A stretch of DNA of 64,000 nt, taken from DATKHR01 sp036557365 (GTDB lineage Bacteria; Acidobacteriota; Vicinamibacteria; Vicinamibacterales; CAVVIG01). This document shows positions 52,999 to 63,968 of this stretch, one piece after another. The notes below the pieces were generated by a model that searched no databases, had not been told where the DNA came from, and was given only the letters and a program-made list of their open reading frames with translations. The stretch covers positions 1 through 64,000 of the forward strand of contig DATBHR010000081.1 of assembly GCA_036557365.1 (NCBI GenBank). The letters run 5' to 3'. The translations under genes were made by a program, and so were the position numbers. The stretch's first letter is position 1. Every line of letters begins with the position of its first letter.

Positions 52999-54147
52999 GT
53001 GTCTTTCGGTTTCCGCGTGACGCACACCGACGGCCGCGCGCGGTGCGGCGTCATGACGACGGCGCACGGAACGGTGGCGACGCCGGCGTTCATGCCGGTG
53101 GGGACGCAAGGCGCGGTCAAGGGCATCACGCATCGCGATCTCGAGTCGCTCGGCGCAGACATCCTCCTGAGCAACACCTATCATCTGTATCTCCGTCCGG
53201 GCGACGATCTCATTGCGCGCCGCGGCGGCCTCCATCGTTTTATCGGCTGGGAGCGGCCGATTCTCACCGACAGCGGCGGCTATCAGGTCTTCAGCCTCGC
53301 GGCGCGCCGGACGATCGACGAACAGGGAGCACGCTTTCGATCGCATCTCGACGGCTCTGCACACATGCTCACGCCCGAGAAAGCGTCCGACATCCAGACG
53401 CAGCTCGGATCCGACATCGCGATGGTGCTCGACGAGTGCCTCGCGTACCCGTCGGAAGAAGGCGCGGCGCGGGCGTCGATGGAACGGACGCTCCGCTGGG
53501 CGCGGCGGGCGCGCGACCGGTTCACCGCCGTGCGTGAATCGAAGACCTCGGACGGCGATCGTCCGATCGTGACCAATCCAGGCCAGGCGCAGTTCGGGAT
53601 CGTGCAGGGGAGCGTGGTTCCCGCGTTACGGGCCGAAAGTGCGCAGCGGACCGTCGAGATTGGATTCGAGTCCTACGCGATCGGCGGCCTCAGCGTCGGC
53701 GAGCCGAACGCCGTCATGTACGAGATGGTCGATCACGTCGTGCCGTGGCTGCCCGCTGATCGGGCCCGCTATCTCATGGGAACGGGCACGCCCGAGGACT
53801 TGGTCGAAGCGGTCGCGAGGGGCGTCGATCTGTTCGACTGCGTCCTGCCGACGCGCAATGCCCGCAACGGACAGCTCTTCACGAGCGTCGGGCGCATCAA
53901 TATTAAGAACGCGCAGTACGCGGAGGACGATGGTCCCGTCGACCCGTCCTGCAGCTGCTACACCTGCCGGACGTATTCACGGGCCTATCTCCGGCACCTG
54001 TTCGCGGCCGGCGAGATCAACGCATCTACCCTTAACACGTTGCATAATTTACACTTTTACCTTGACACCCTCGCGCGTATCAGGGAGGCTATAGTGTTTC
54101 GGCGATTCGAAAGTTTTAGAGCTGGATATGCTGGACGGCGCGAGTAG
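52999..54147 (+). CDS. tgt: tRNA-guanine transglycosylase (queuine/preQ1)
   Basis: Exchanges G34 of tRNAs with GU(N) anticodons for preQ1 in queuosine synthesis. The 382-residue protein has the active-site Asp in LTDSGGYQVFS, the nucleophile Asp in DLFDCVLPTRNAR, and zinc ligands CSCYTCRTYSRAYLRHL (CXCX2C plus a later His). The start is GTG 52999. It opens the tgt-yajC-secD-secF block common in bacteria and overlaps yajC by 20 bp. Confidence 0.97.
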   Translation: MSFGFRVTHTDGRARCGVMTTAHGTVATPAFMPVGTQGAVKGITHRDLESLGADILLSNTYHLYLRPGDDLIARRGGLHRFIGWERPILTDSGGYQVFSLAARRTIDEQGARFRSHLDGSAHMLTPEKASDIQTQLGSDIAMVLDECLAYPSEEGAARASMERTLRWARRARDRFTAVRESKTSDGDRPIVTNPGQAQFGIVQGSVVPALRAESAQRTVEIGFESYAIGGLSVGEPNAVMYEMVDHVVPWLPADRARYLMGTGTPEDLVEAVARGVDLFDCVLPTRNARNGQLFTSVGRINIKNAQYAEDDGPVDPSCSCYTCRTYSRAYLRHLFAAGEINASTLNTLHNLHFYLDTLARIREAIVFRRFESFRAGYAGRRE

Positions 54148-54433
54148 TCCCCTCTTACAAATCATCCCGTTCGTTTTGATCCTCGGGATTTTCTACTTCA
54201 TCATTTTGCTGCCGACGAAACGGAAGCAGCAGAAGGTGCAGGAGTTCCAGGACAATCTGAAGGTGAACGACCGGATCGTGATGACGAGCGGGATTTATGG
54301 TCAGATCACGCGGCTGGGCGAGCACAGCGTGCAGGTGCAGATCGCGGACAAGATTCGCATCGAGGTCGCCCGCGTCGCGATCGGCGGCTATCAGGGCCAG
54401 CCGCCGGTGGTCGAGCCGCAGCAGCAGACATGA
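54128..54433 (+). CDS. yajC: Sec translocase accessory subunit YajC
   Basis: A 101-residue protein with one membrane segment (about 9-28), the typical end FIILLPTKRKQQK and a small cytoplasmic domain with RIVMTSGIYGQITRL. It associates with SecDF and YidC at the translocon. ATG 54128 lies inside the tgt end (20-bp overlap), so translation is coupled. Confidence 0.96.
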   Translation: MLDGASSPLLQIIPFVLILGIFYFIILLPTKRKQQKVQEFQDNLKVNDRIVMTSGIYGQITRLGEHSVQVQIADKIRIEVARVAIGGYQGQPPVVEPQQQT

Positions 54434-54483
54434 TCAGAATTAGGGATTAGGGATTAGGAATTAGGGAATCAGGATTCAGGAAT
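54434..54483. repeat. Degenerate GGGATTA/GGAATTA repeat (family 2)
   Basis: AATTAGGGATTAGGGATTAG followed by GAATTAGGGAATCAGGATTCAGG fills the yajC-secD gap. It is the same family as 3694-3770 but with only two perfect units. It supplies AGGA just before the secD ATG, so the repeat may double as the ribosome-binding site. Confidence 0.8.
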
Positions 54484-56088
54484 ATGTCGTCCAATGTCCG
54501 CTGGAAGTTCATCACCATCCTGGTCGTCTTCATCGTCTTCGCCTCGGTCGGCGTGTATCCGCTTCTCGCCGAGCGGTATCACCTGCCGGCGCCGAGCTGG
54601 CTGACGGACAAGCAGCTGCGTCTCGGGCTCGACCTCAAAGGCGGCGTCCACCTCGTCCTGCGCGTGCAGACCGACGATGCGCTGAAGGGCGAGACGCAGG
54701 CGGACATGGAGCGCCTGCGCGAAGAACTGCAGACGCGGAAAATTCCGACGACCAACCTGGTCCTGGTCGGACCGACGCAGTTCCGCGTCGAAGGCGTGCC
54801 GACGGATCAGGACGCCGCGTTCCGCACGGCGGCGCAGGAAGTCCAGGCGAACTTCGATCGCGGGTCAGGCGTGAGCGGATCGTACACGTTCACGATGAAG
54901 CCGAACGTCGTCATCAACCTTCGCGAAGAAGCGGTCGTGCAGGCGCGGCAGACGATCGAGCGCCGCGTGAACGAGCTCGGCGTCACCGAACCGAGCATCG
55001 CGCAGCAGGGCAACAACGGCGATCAGATTCTCGTGCAGCTCCCGGGCGTGAGCGACGTGGAACGCGCGAAGGGAATCATCCAGTCGACCGGCCGGCTCGA
55101 CCTGAAGATCGTCGAGCAGGGTCCGTCGCCGACGAAAGAGTCGCTGCTTGTGAACGGCCAGGTGCCGTCCGGCATGGAGCTCGTTCCCGGATCGACGGGT
55201 GCGCCCGGCGACTCGACGACGGTGTGGTATTTGTTGCGCGCCGCCGCCGCGGTAACCGGCCGCGACCTTCGGAGCGCGACACCGACGCTCGACGAGAACA
55301 ATCAGCCGGCGGTGCGCTTCACGCTGAACAACCAGGGCGGGGCGAAGTTCGGGAAGGCCACGGGTGAGAACATCGGACGCCAGCTGGCGATCGTCCTCGA
55401 CGGGCGCGTGCACTCGGCGCCGCGAATCGACGGCAAGATTTCGACGGAAGGCCGCATCTCCGGAGGCTTCACGCAGCAGGAAGCGCAGGATCTGTCGCTC
55501 GTCCTGCGATCCGGATCACTGCCGGCGACGCTCACGTACCTCGAAGAGCGCACCATCGGCCCGACGCTCGGCGCCGACTCGATTCGGTCGGGAGTGCTGG
55601 CCTCGTTCATCGGGCTGCTGCTCATCGTGGTGTTCATGCTCGTCTACTACAAACTCTCGGGCGTCAACGCCGTCGTCGCGCTCATCTTCAACCTGGTGAT
55701 CCTGCTCGGGCTCATGGCGTACATCGGTGCGGTCATGACGCTGCCGGGCATCGCCGGCTTCGTGCTGACGATGGGCATCGGCGTCGATTCGAACGTGCTC
55801 ATCTTCGAGCGCATCAAGGAAGAGCTCGAGGCGCAGCGCGGTGTACGCGCGTCGATCAACGCCGGCTTCGGACGCGTGTTCTGGACGCTGTTCGACACGC
55901 ACATCGCCGCGTTGATTTCTGTGGCGTTTCTCTTTCAGTTCGGAACCGGTCCCATCCGCGGCTTTGCGGTGACGCTGTTCTTCGGCCTCATGTCGAACCT
56001 CTTCACGTCGATCTTCGTGTCGAAGACACTGTTCGAGATGGTGCTGTCGAACCGTCAGCAACAGCAAGTTGCGACGCTGAGCATTTAG
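54484..56088 (+). CDS. secD: Protein translocase subunit SecD
   Basis: A 534-residue proton-driven export component. The first membrane segment (about 9-30) is followed by LGLDLKGGVHLVLRV, periplasmic P1 domain regions, and a C-terminal five-helix bundle (about 355-525) with IGVDSNVLIFERIKEEL and FGTGPIRGFAVTLFFGL. The later conserved motif usually read as D-A/S-N is DTH here (LFDTHIAALI), an uncommon substitution. Six bp before secF. Confidence 0.97.
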   Translation: MSSNVRWKFITILVVFIVFASVGVYPLLAERYHLPAPSWLTDKQLRLGLDLKGGVHLVLRVQTDDALKGETQADMERLREELQTRKIPTTNLVLVGPTQFRVEGVPTDQDAAFRTAAQEVQANFDRGSGVSGSYTFTMKPNVVINLREEAVVQARQTIERRVNELGVTEPSIAQQGNNGDQILVQLPGVSDVERAKGIIQSTGRLDLKIVEQGPSPTKESLLVNGQVPSGMELVPGSTGAPGDSTTVWYLLRAAAAVTGRDLRSATPTLDENNQPAVRFTLNNQGGAKFGKATGENIGRQLAIVLDGRVHSAPRIDGKISTEGRISGGFTQQEAQDLSLVLRSGSLPATLTYLEERTIGPTLGADSIRSGVLASFIGLLLIVVFMLVYYKLSGVNAVVALIFNLVILLGLMAYIGAVMTLPGIAGFVLTMGIGVDSNVLIFERIKEELEAQRGVRASINAGFGRVFWTLFDTHIAALISVAFLFQFGTGPIRGFAVTLFFGLMSNLFTSIFVSKTLFEMVLSNRQQQQVATLSI

Positions 56089-56094
56089 AAAATC

Positions 56095-57111
56095 ATGCAT
56101 ATCTTCAAGGACACCAACTTCGATTTCCTTCGCTGGCGTATCCACGCCATCGTGATGTCGTGGGCGCTCATCGTCATCGGCGCCTTCGTCTTCTTCACGA
56201 AGGGTATTCCGCTCGGCATCGAGTTCGCGGGCGGCACGTCGGTCATCATCCAGTTCGATCAGGCGGTTTCGATCCAGCAGGTGCGGTCCGCCATCGACAA
56301 GGGATTTCCTGGCGGCGGCAGCGAGGCGGTCATCAACAGCTACGGCGACCCGGCACAGCGCCAGGTGATGATTCGCGTGCCGATGGTCGGCGCCGAATCG
56401 GGGACTGCGCTGACGTCCACCGCCGATCAGGTGGACAACGCCCTCAAGCAGGCGAATCTCGGCAACTTCAAGCGTCTCGGAACGGAAGTCGTCGGTCCGG
56501 CGGTTGGACAGGAGCTGCGCACCAAGGCGCTGCTCGCCACGGTGTTGTCGCTGATCGGGCTTCTGGCGTACATCGCGTTCCGGTTCCAATTCAGCTTCGG
56601 TCTCGGCGCCGTCGTCGCGACGGTGCACGACCTGCTGATCACGCTCGCCTTCATCGCGTTCTTCCGGTACGACATGTCGCTCAACGTCATCGCGGCGATC
56701 CTGACGATTACCGGCTTCTCGACGAACGACACGATCGTCATCTTCGACCGGATCCGCGAAAACCTCCGCTCGATGCGGCGCGATTCGCTGATGCACGTCA
56801 TCAACGTGTCGATCAATCAGACCCTCGGACGAACGGTCATCACGTCCGGCACGGCACTCCTCACCGCGATCGCGCTGTTCGTATTCGGCGGCGAGGTGCT
56901 GCACGGCTTCGCCTTCACGATGATCGTCGGCATCGTCACCGGGACGTATTCGAGCGTGTTCATCGCGGCGGCGATCATCAGTTTCTGGCGCAGCGAGGCA
57001 CCGACGCGCGCCGCAGCGCACGCGCACACGATCGCGCCCGTGACGCGCGCACCGCAGCAGCCGCAGAGGAAATCGAAGTCGGGCGGCAAGGCGAAAGCCA
57101 AAGCGTCCTGA
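56095..57111 (+). CDS. secF: Protein translocase subunit SecF
   Basis: A 338-residue partner of SecD. The first membrane segment (about 18-38) is followed by GIEFAGGTSVIIQF, a periplasmic domain, and a C-terminal bundle with ILTITGFSTNDTIVIFDRIREN and SINQTLGRTVITSGTALLTA. A basic Lys/Gly-rich tail ends the protein (about 318-338). The gene is tightly linked to secD and, 14 bp on, to uppP. Confidence 0.97.
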   Translation: MHIFKDTNFDFLRWRIHAIVMSWALIVIGAFVFFTKGIPLGIEFAGGTSVIIQFDQAVSIQQVRSAIDKGFPGGGSEAVINSYGDPAQRQVMIRVPMVGAESGTALTSTADQVDNALKQANLGNFKRLGTEVVGPAVGQELRTKALLATVLSLIGLLAYIAFRFQFSFGLGAVVATVHDLLITLAFIAFFRYDMSLNVIAAILTITGFSTNDTIVIFDRIRENLRSMRRDSLMHVINVSINQTLGRTVITSGTALLTAIALFVFGGEVLHGFAFTMIVGIVTGTYSSVFIAAAIISFWRSEAPTRAAAHAHTIAPVTRAPQQPQRKSKSGGKAKAKAS

Positions 57112-57125
57112 AGTAACTCGCCCGC

Positions 57126-57932
57126 ATGCCGACTCTCGTCAAGGCAGCCGTCCTCGGCGTCATCCAGGGGCTGACCGAGTTCCTCCCCGTGTCTTCGACA
57201 GCGCACCTCATCCTGAGCGAGCGCTGGATGGGATTCGACGATCCCGGCGGCGTCTTCACGAACATGATTCAGTTCGGGTCGATTCTGGCCGTCATGTGGC
57301 TCTATCGAGAGAAGATCCTGAAGGTGGTTGGCGGATTGACGTCGAGCCCTCCCGCGCGGCGGTTTGCGGCGATCATCATCATCGCGTTCATGCCGGCACT
57401 CGTCGCAGGGGCCGCGCTGGCGCCGTTCGTCAAACGCGTCCTGTATTACAGTCCGGGCACGATCGCATCCGCCTTCATCCTTGGCGGCATCATCATGTTG
57501 CTCGTCGAGCGCAAGTGGCGGCCGAGCCCGCGGGTGCACGATGTCGATCACGTCCCGTACGGAACGGCTCTCGGCGTCGGCGCGTGTCAGGCGCTCGCGC
57601 TCGTCCCGGGCGTCTCGCGATCGGGCGCGACGATCGTCGGCGGGATGATGGCGGGACTGGATCGTCCGACGGCGGCCGAGTTCTCGTTCTTCCTCGCGAT
57701 GCCGACGATGGCGGCGGCGTTCGTGCACGATCTGCTCGAGCTGCGCCACACGTCGGTGTCAGGACAGGTCGCGGAGATCTCCGTCGGTTTCGTGATGGCG
57801 TTTCTGGCGGCGCTCGTCGTCGTCAAGCCGTTTCTCGCGTTCGTCCGCCGTTCCGGCTTCGAGTTGTTCGCGTGGTATCGCATCGCGGCCGGCATCGCGG
57901 TGTTCGCGGCGATTGCGGCCGGCTGGCTCTAA
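57126..57932 (+). CDS. uppP: Undecaprenyl-diphosphatase (BacA family)
   Basis: A membrane phosphatase that recycles undecaprenyl diphosphate for peptidoglycan and surface polysaccharide synthesis; overproduction gives bacitracin resistance in other species. The 268-residue protein has the two conserved blocks GLTEFLPVSSTAHL (about 17-30) and VPGVSRSGATIVGG (about 160-173). About eight membrane segments. Same operon as secDF. Confidence 0.97.
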   Translation: MPTLVKAAVLGVIQGLTEFLPVSSTAHLILSERWMGFDDPGGVFTNMIQFGSILAVMWLYREKILKVVGGLTSSPPARRFAAIIIIAFMPALVAGAALAPFVKRVLYYSPGTIASAFILGGIIMLLVERKWRPSPRVHDVDHVPYGTALGVGACQALALVPGVSRSGATIVGGMMAGLDRPTAAEFSFFLAMPTMAAAFVHDLLELRHTSVSGQVAEISVGFVMAFLAALVVVKPFLAFVRRSGFELFAWYRIAAGIAVFAAIAAGWL

Positions 57933-57938
57933 TCGATC

Positions 57939-58526
57939 ATGTTGTGGCTGCGCCGCAGCTTCATCGCCGGCTTCTTCGTGATGGTGCCGCTGTTCATCAG
58001 CGTGGCGGCGTTCATCTGGCTCTTCAATCTCGTTGACGGCGTCACGACGCCGTTTTACGACCGCCTCCTCGGTCGCCGGATTCCTGGCCTCGGTATTGCG
58101 ACGACGGCGGTGGCCATTGTGCTGGTCGGTGCATTTGCGAGAAACATGATCGGCCGGCGCGTGCTCCAGCAGACCGAGACATGGCTGCTGCGCGTGCCGG
58201 TGTTCAACAAGATCTACTCGCCGGTGAAGCAGCTCGTGGCCGCCTTCGATCCGGACAGCGAGACCGGATTCAAGCGCGTCGTGATGATCGAGGACTCGCG
58301 GCGCGGCGGATTCACGCTCGGCTTCCTGACGCGCGAGTTCACCGCCGATCGCGGAAATGGTCCGGAGGCGCTGCTCGCGGTATTCGTGCCGACTAATAAC
58401 CTCTACCTTGGCGACATCGTGATCTGCGAGCGCGATCGGGCGGTGTTCCCCGACGTTTCGGTCGAGGAAGGCATCAAGATTTTCCTCACCGGCGGCATGG
58501 CGTTGCCGCCCAAGGTACGTCTATAA
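57939..58526 (+). CDS. DUF502 family membrane protein
   Basis: A 195-residue protein with two N-terminal membrane segments (about 5-30 and 48-70, with PLFISVAAFIWLF). A soluble domain follows with VPVFNKIYSPVKQLVAAF, RGGFTLGFLTRE and FVPTNNLYLGDIV, all hallmarks of DUF502. Function unknown in bacteria; plant members (LCV-like) are also uncharacterised biochemically. Six bp after uppP. Confidence 0.92.
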   Translation: MLWLRRSFIAGFFVMVPLFISVAAFIWLFNLVDGVTTPFYDRLLGRRIPGLGIATTAVAIVLVGAFARNMIGRRVLQQTETWLLRVPVFNKIYSPVKQLVAAFDPDSETGFKRVVMIEDSRRGGFTLGFLTREFTADRGNGPEALLAVFVPTNNLYLGDIVICERDRAVFPDVSVEEGIKIFLTGGMALPPKVRL

Positions 58527-58549
58527 TCCCAGCTTTTGCGCGAGGTCGA

Positions 58550-61030
<2,481 letters not shown>

Positions 61031-61196
61031 CGCCTGGCTGACACCTGGGCCTAATGCGGGAGTTCCGGCTCGAGCGGAGGCGCGGTCACGCGGTTGAGGG
61101 GCAGCTCGTGTACGACTTTTTACAAACGAATCGTGCGCGCGGGCGGAACTTCAACGCCAACTCTCAATTTCTGGTGTCTAACGCATGTGAGTCTCG

Positions 61197-61226
61197 TTGA
61201 CTCTCTGTTTTTCGACTGACTATAAT
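61197..61226 (+). promoter_or_regulatory. Sigma70-type promoter of the tonB-exb operon
   Basis: TTGACT (61197-61202) and a perfect TATAAT (61221-61226) are separated by 18 bp. The tonB GTG lies 63 bp downstream. The 61031-61196 stretch upstream contains no gene I can support. Confidence 0.85.
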
Positions 61227-61288
61227 CGCGCCCCTGCGCTGGCGGTTTTTGCAAGTCCTTCGGTCGTTGTTCAGAGGAGGAGTCACCC

Positions 61289-62017
61289 GTGCCACGTGAC
61301 ATGTTCGGCGATGTCGTCGAGCCGTCGATCAAAGTCGGGAGCAAGAAATGGTACACCGTGCCTGTATCAGTTCTTCTCCACACCACGCTGCTCGCTGCCA
61401 TCGTCATCATTCCGCTGATGGCCGCGGACGTGCTGCCGACTCCGCCGTCGATGATGGCGTTCGTCGCTGCGCCGCCGCCGCCACCACCACCGCCACCACC
61501 GCCACCGCCGCCGCCTTCGGCCACGCCGAAGCCGCCGCCTGTGGACGTCAATCCGGCAGCGGCACCTGTTGAGGCGCCGCGCGAGATTAAGCCGGAGACC
61601 GGCATCGAGAGCAACACGAAAGGTGTCGTCGGCGGCGTCGAAGGCGGTGTCGTCGGCGGCGTCGTTGGTGGAATCGTCGGCGGGCTCGCAGACGCGCCGC
61701 CGCCTCCGCCACCTCCGCCTCCACCCGCGGCGCCCGTCCGCGTTGGCGGCGCGATCAAGCCTCCCACGAAGGTGAAGGACGCCAAGCCGGTGTATCCGGC
61801 GATCGCGCAATCCGCGCGCGTGCAGGGCGTCGTCATCATCGAGGCGACGATCGGCCCGACGGGCCAGGTGCAGGACGCCAAGGTGCTTCGCTCGATTCCG
61901 CTGCTCGACGCCGCCGCGCTCGACGCCGTCAAGCAGTGGGTCTACACGCCGACGACGTTGAACGGCGTGCCGGTGCCGGTCATCATGACGGTCACGGTGA
62001 ATTTCACGTTGCAGTAA
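61289..62017 (+). CDS. tonB: TonB-type energy transducer
   Basis: A 242-residue protein that links the proton-motive force to outer-membrane receptors. It has a cytoplasmic stub, one membrane helix (about 24-44), then a periplasmic linker with a run of 15 prolines (about 58-72), a Gly/Val-rich segment of GVVGG units (about 110-134) and a second proline run. The TonB C-terminal domain (about 165-242) has PVYPAIAQSARVQGVVIIEA and AVKQWVYTP. GTG 61289 has GAGGAGG eight bases upstream. Confidence 0.95.
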   Translation: MPRDMFGDVVEPSIKVGSKKWYTVPVSVLLHTTLLAAIVIIPLMAADVLPTPPSMMAFVAAPPPPPPPPPPPPPPPSATPKPPPVDVNPAAAPVEAPREIKPETGIESNTKGVVGGVEGGVVGGVVGGIVGGLADAPPPPPPPPPPAAPVRVGGAIKPPTKVKDAKPVYPAIAQSARVQGVVIIEATIGPTGQVQDAKVLRSIPLLDAAALDAVKQWVYTPTTLNGVPVPVIMTVTVNFTLQ

Positions 62018-62093
62018 ACGACCCGATACGGATTTCGCTCGAGAGTATTTCGACTACAAACACTTCGGAATCGGTTAGTCAGGAGGATGGACC

Positions 62094-62765
62094 GTGGATT
62101 TAATGGCGATGTATCAGTCGATGGGCTACGTGGCCAAGGCAGTGGCCGTCGTGCTCCTCATCATGTCGATGTGGTCGCTGGGCGTGGGAATCGAGCGGTT
62201 CTTCACGTATCAGCAGGCGCGTAACCAGTCGAAGGTCTACGCCCCGCAGGTTGCGAAGCATCTCAAGGAAGGCCGTCTGAAGGACGCCATTGCGCTGTCC
62301 ACCTCCAAGAACTATCGCTACAGCCACCTCGCGAAAGTGGTCCTGGCAGGGTTACAGGAATACCAATTCCAGCAGGAAAGCGGCGGCAACATGAACCGCG
62401 AAGACCTGATGGACACCGTCCGCCGCTCGATTCAGCGCGCCTCGGCGCTGACCGCGTCCGACCTCAAGAAGGGCGTCGCTGCGCTCGCGACCATCGGCTC
62501 GACGGCACCGTTCGTCGGACTGCTCGGCACGGTCGTCGGCGTCATCAACGCGTTCCAGGGCATCGGCGCGAGCGGTTCGGCCGGCATCGGCGCCGTCTCG
62601 GTCGGTATTTCGGAAGCGCTCGTCGAGACCGCGCTCGGCCTGGTCGTCGCGATTCCGGCCGTCTGGATCTACAACTACCTGACGGCGCGCATCGAGTACT
62701 TCAACGTGGAGATGGACAACTCCTCGTCGGAGCTCGTCGACTACTTCATCAAGAAGACGGCTTAG
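62094..62765 (+). CDS. exbB: ExbB/TolQ-type proton channel protein
   Basis: A 223-residue MotA/TolQ/ExbB family protein forming the stator channel with ExbD. Membrane segments lie at about 14-34, 135-160 and 175-197. GVAALATIGSTAPFVGLLGTVVGVINAF and SVGISEALVETALGLVVAIPAV are the family blocks. GTG 62094 follows AGGAGG by seven bases. Two exbD genes follow. Confidence 0.96.
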   Translation: MDLMAMYQSMGYVAKAVAVVLLIMSMWSLGVGIERFFTYQQARNQSKVYAPQVAKHLKEGRLKDAIALSTSKNYRYSHLAKVVLAGLQEYQFQQESGGNMNREDLMDTVRRSIQRASALTASDLKKGVAALATIGSTAPFVGLLGTVVGVINAFQGIGASGSAGIGAVSVGISEALVETALGLVVAIPAVWIYNYLTARIEYFNVEMDNSSSELVDYFIKKTA

Positions 62766-62790
62766 TAATCGGCTGGTTGGGGCGGTCTTG

Positions 62791-62873
62791 TAGGTCGCGT
62801 GCGTTGGTTCGGAAGGGCTTGTAGCCCGCCGATCACGCACCCGACCATCTGGCCCACCCGGCCCACCCGGCAG
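62791..62873. repeat. Family-1 C-rich repeat with a partial inverted arm (exbB-exbD spacer)
   Basis: TAGGTCGCGTGCG (62791-62803) pairs with CGCACCCGACCA (62836-62847) with one or two mismatches. The right arm continues into (CCCACCCGG)2 at about 62853-62871. It is the same unit as the arrays at 27-92 and 11699-11773, here arranged as a stem-loop inside an operon. Confidence 0.65.
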
Positions 62874-62884
62874 GAGATTCAGTT

Positions 62885-63325
62885 ATGGCAATGGATCTTG
62901 GCGGCGCCAAAGGCGGGGTCAAATCCGACATCAACGTTACCCCGCTCGTGGACGTCATGCTGGTGCTCCTCATCATCATGATGCTGGTCGCGCCGATGCT
63001 GCAGCAGGGCGTCGCCGTCCGGCTGCCGACGGCCACCAACACGGTCGACAAGCCCGAGACGCAGGAGCAGACCGTCCTGGCCATCAGCAAGGACAAGGCG
63101 TACTACCTGAATGCCAAGCCCGTCACCGAGGGCGAAATGGCCACGCGCCTGAACGAAATTCTCGAGAACAAGAAAGAGAAGGTCGTGCTCATCAAGGCTG
63201 ACGAAGAAGTCGAGTACAGCGCGGTGATGACGGCGATGGACCAGCTTCGCAACGCCGGTATCGAGGACATCGGCCTCATCACCGAGCGTAAGAAGGGCGC
63301 CGAAGGCGCGGCGGGAGGGAAGTAA
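62885..63325 (+). CDS. exbD: ExbD/TolR-type protein (first copy)
   Basis: A 146-residue protein with a cytoplasmic N-terminus containing DINVTPLVDVMLVLLIIMM, where the Asp (about 25) in the single membrane helix is the proton carrier. The periplasmic domain ends with AMDQLRNAGIEDIGLITE. ATG 62885 follows AGGAG. It overlaps the next gene by one base (TAATG). Confidence 0.95.
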   Translation: MAMDLGGAKGGVKSDINVTPLVDVMLVLLIIMMLVAPMLQQGVAVRLPTATNTVDKPETQEQTVLAISKDKAYYLNAKPVTEGEMATRLNEILENKKEKVVLIKADEEVEYSAVMTAMDQLRNAGIEDIGLITERKKGAEGAAGGK

Positions 63326-63789
63326 TGGCTCACGCACACCATCATCTCGGCGCAGATAAAGTCGTCAAGGCCGAAGCGCTGCACGCCAGCGCCGACATGA
63401 ACGTCACGCCGCTCATCGACGTGCTGCTCGTGCTCCTCGTCATCTTCATGGCGGCCCTGCCGCTGACTCAGAAGGGCGTCGACATCAACCTGCCGGCCGA
63501 AAGCAAGAAGACGACGGACGTCACGCCTGATATCAGCCAGATCGTCCTCGACTACTCTGCTGAAAAGAAGATCTCGATCAACAAGCAGGACGTCACCGCC
63601 GCGGAGCTCGAGACGCGGCTCCGCAACATCTTCGACCAGCGCAAGGACAAGACGATGTTCATCATCGGCGCGGGTACGCTGCGCTACAAGGACATCATCC
63701 AGGTCATCGACGCTGCGAAGGGCGCCGGCGTCGAGAAGGTCGGCATCGTCACCGAAGGCATGCGCAAGGCCGGCGGAGCGACTAACTGA
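63325..63789 (+). CDS. exbD: ExbD/TolR-type protein (second copy)
   Basis: A 154-residue paralogue with the same layout: a His-rich cytoplasmic start (AHAHHHLGADK), MNVTPLIDVLLVLLVIFMAAL with the membrane Asp, and a periplasmic domain ending in VIDAAKGAGVEKVGIVTEGM. Two unlike ExbD proteins may form a mixed dimer in the ExbB pentamer. Last gene of the operon. Confidence 0.95.
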   Translation: MAHAHHHLGADKVVKAEALHASADMNVTPLIDVLLVLLVIFMAALPLTQKGVDINLPAESKKTTDVTPDISQIVLDYSAEKKISINKQDVTAAELETRLRNIFDQRKDKTMFIIGAGTLRYKDIIQVIDAAKGAGVEKVGIVTEGMRKAGGATN

Positions 63790-63865
63790 AGCGGGAAATG
63801 AAGAATTAGACATTAGGAATTCAAGTCCTGATTCATCGGACTGAAGTCCTAATTCACGCTCACGC

Positions 63866-63899
63866 AAAGGGCTGGCACTCGATTGAGTGCCAGCCCTTT
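63866..63899 (+). terminator. Strong intrinsic terminator of the tonB-exb operon
   Basis: A perfect 15-bp stem, AAAGGGCTGGCACTC (63866-63880) with its complement (63885-63899), loop GATT, followed by CTATTTT. The gap before it (63790-63865) holds degenerate ATTAGGA/AAGTCCTAATTC repeats of family 2. A 14-bp palindrome GCGGACGCGTCCGC lies further on at 63919-63932. Confidence 0.93.
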
Positions 63900-63968
63900 C
63901 TATTTTCGGCACTCGATCGCGGACGCGTCCGCTTGCTCAATGCCTATTTATTCAGTATTGTTTAATTA

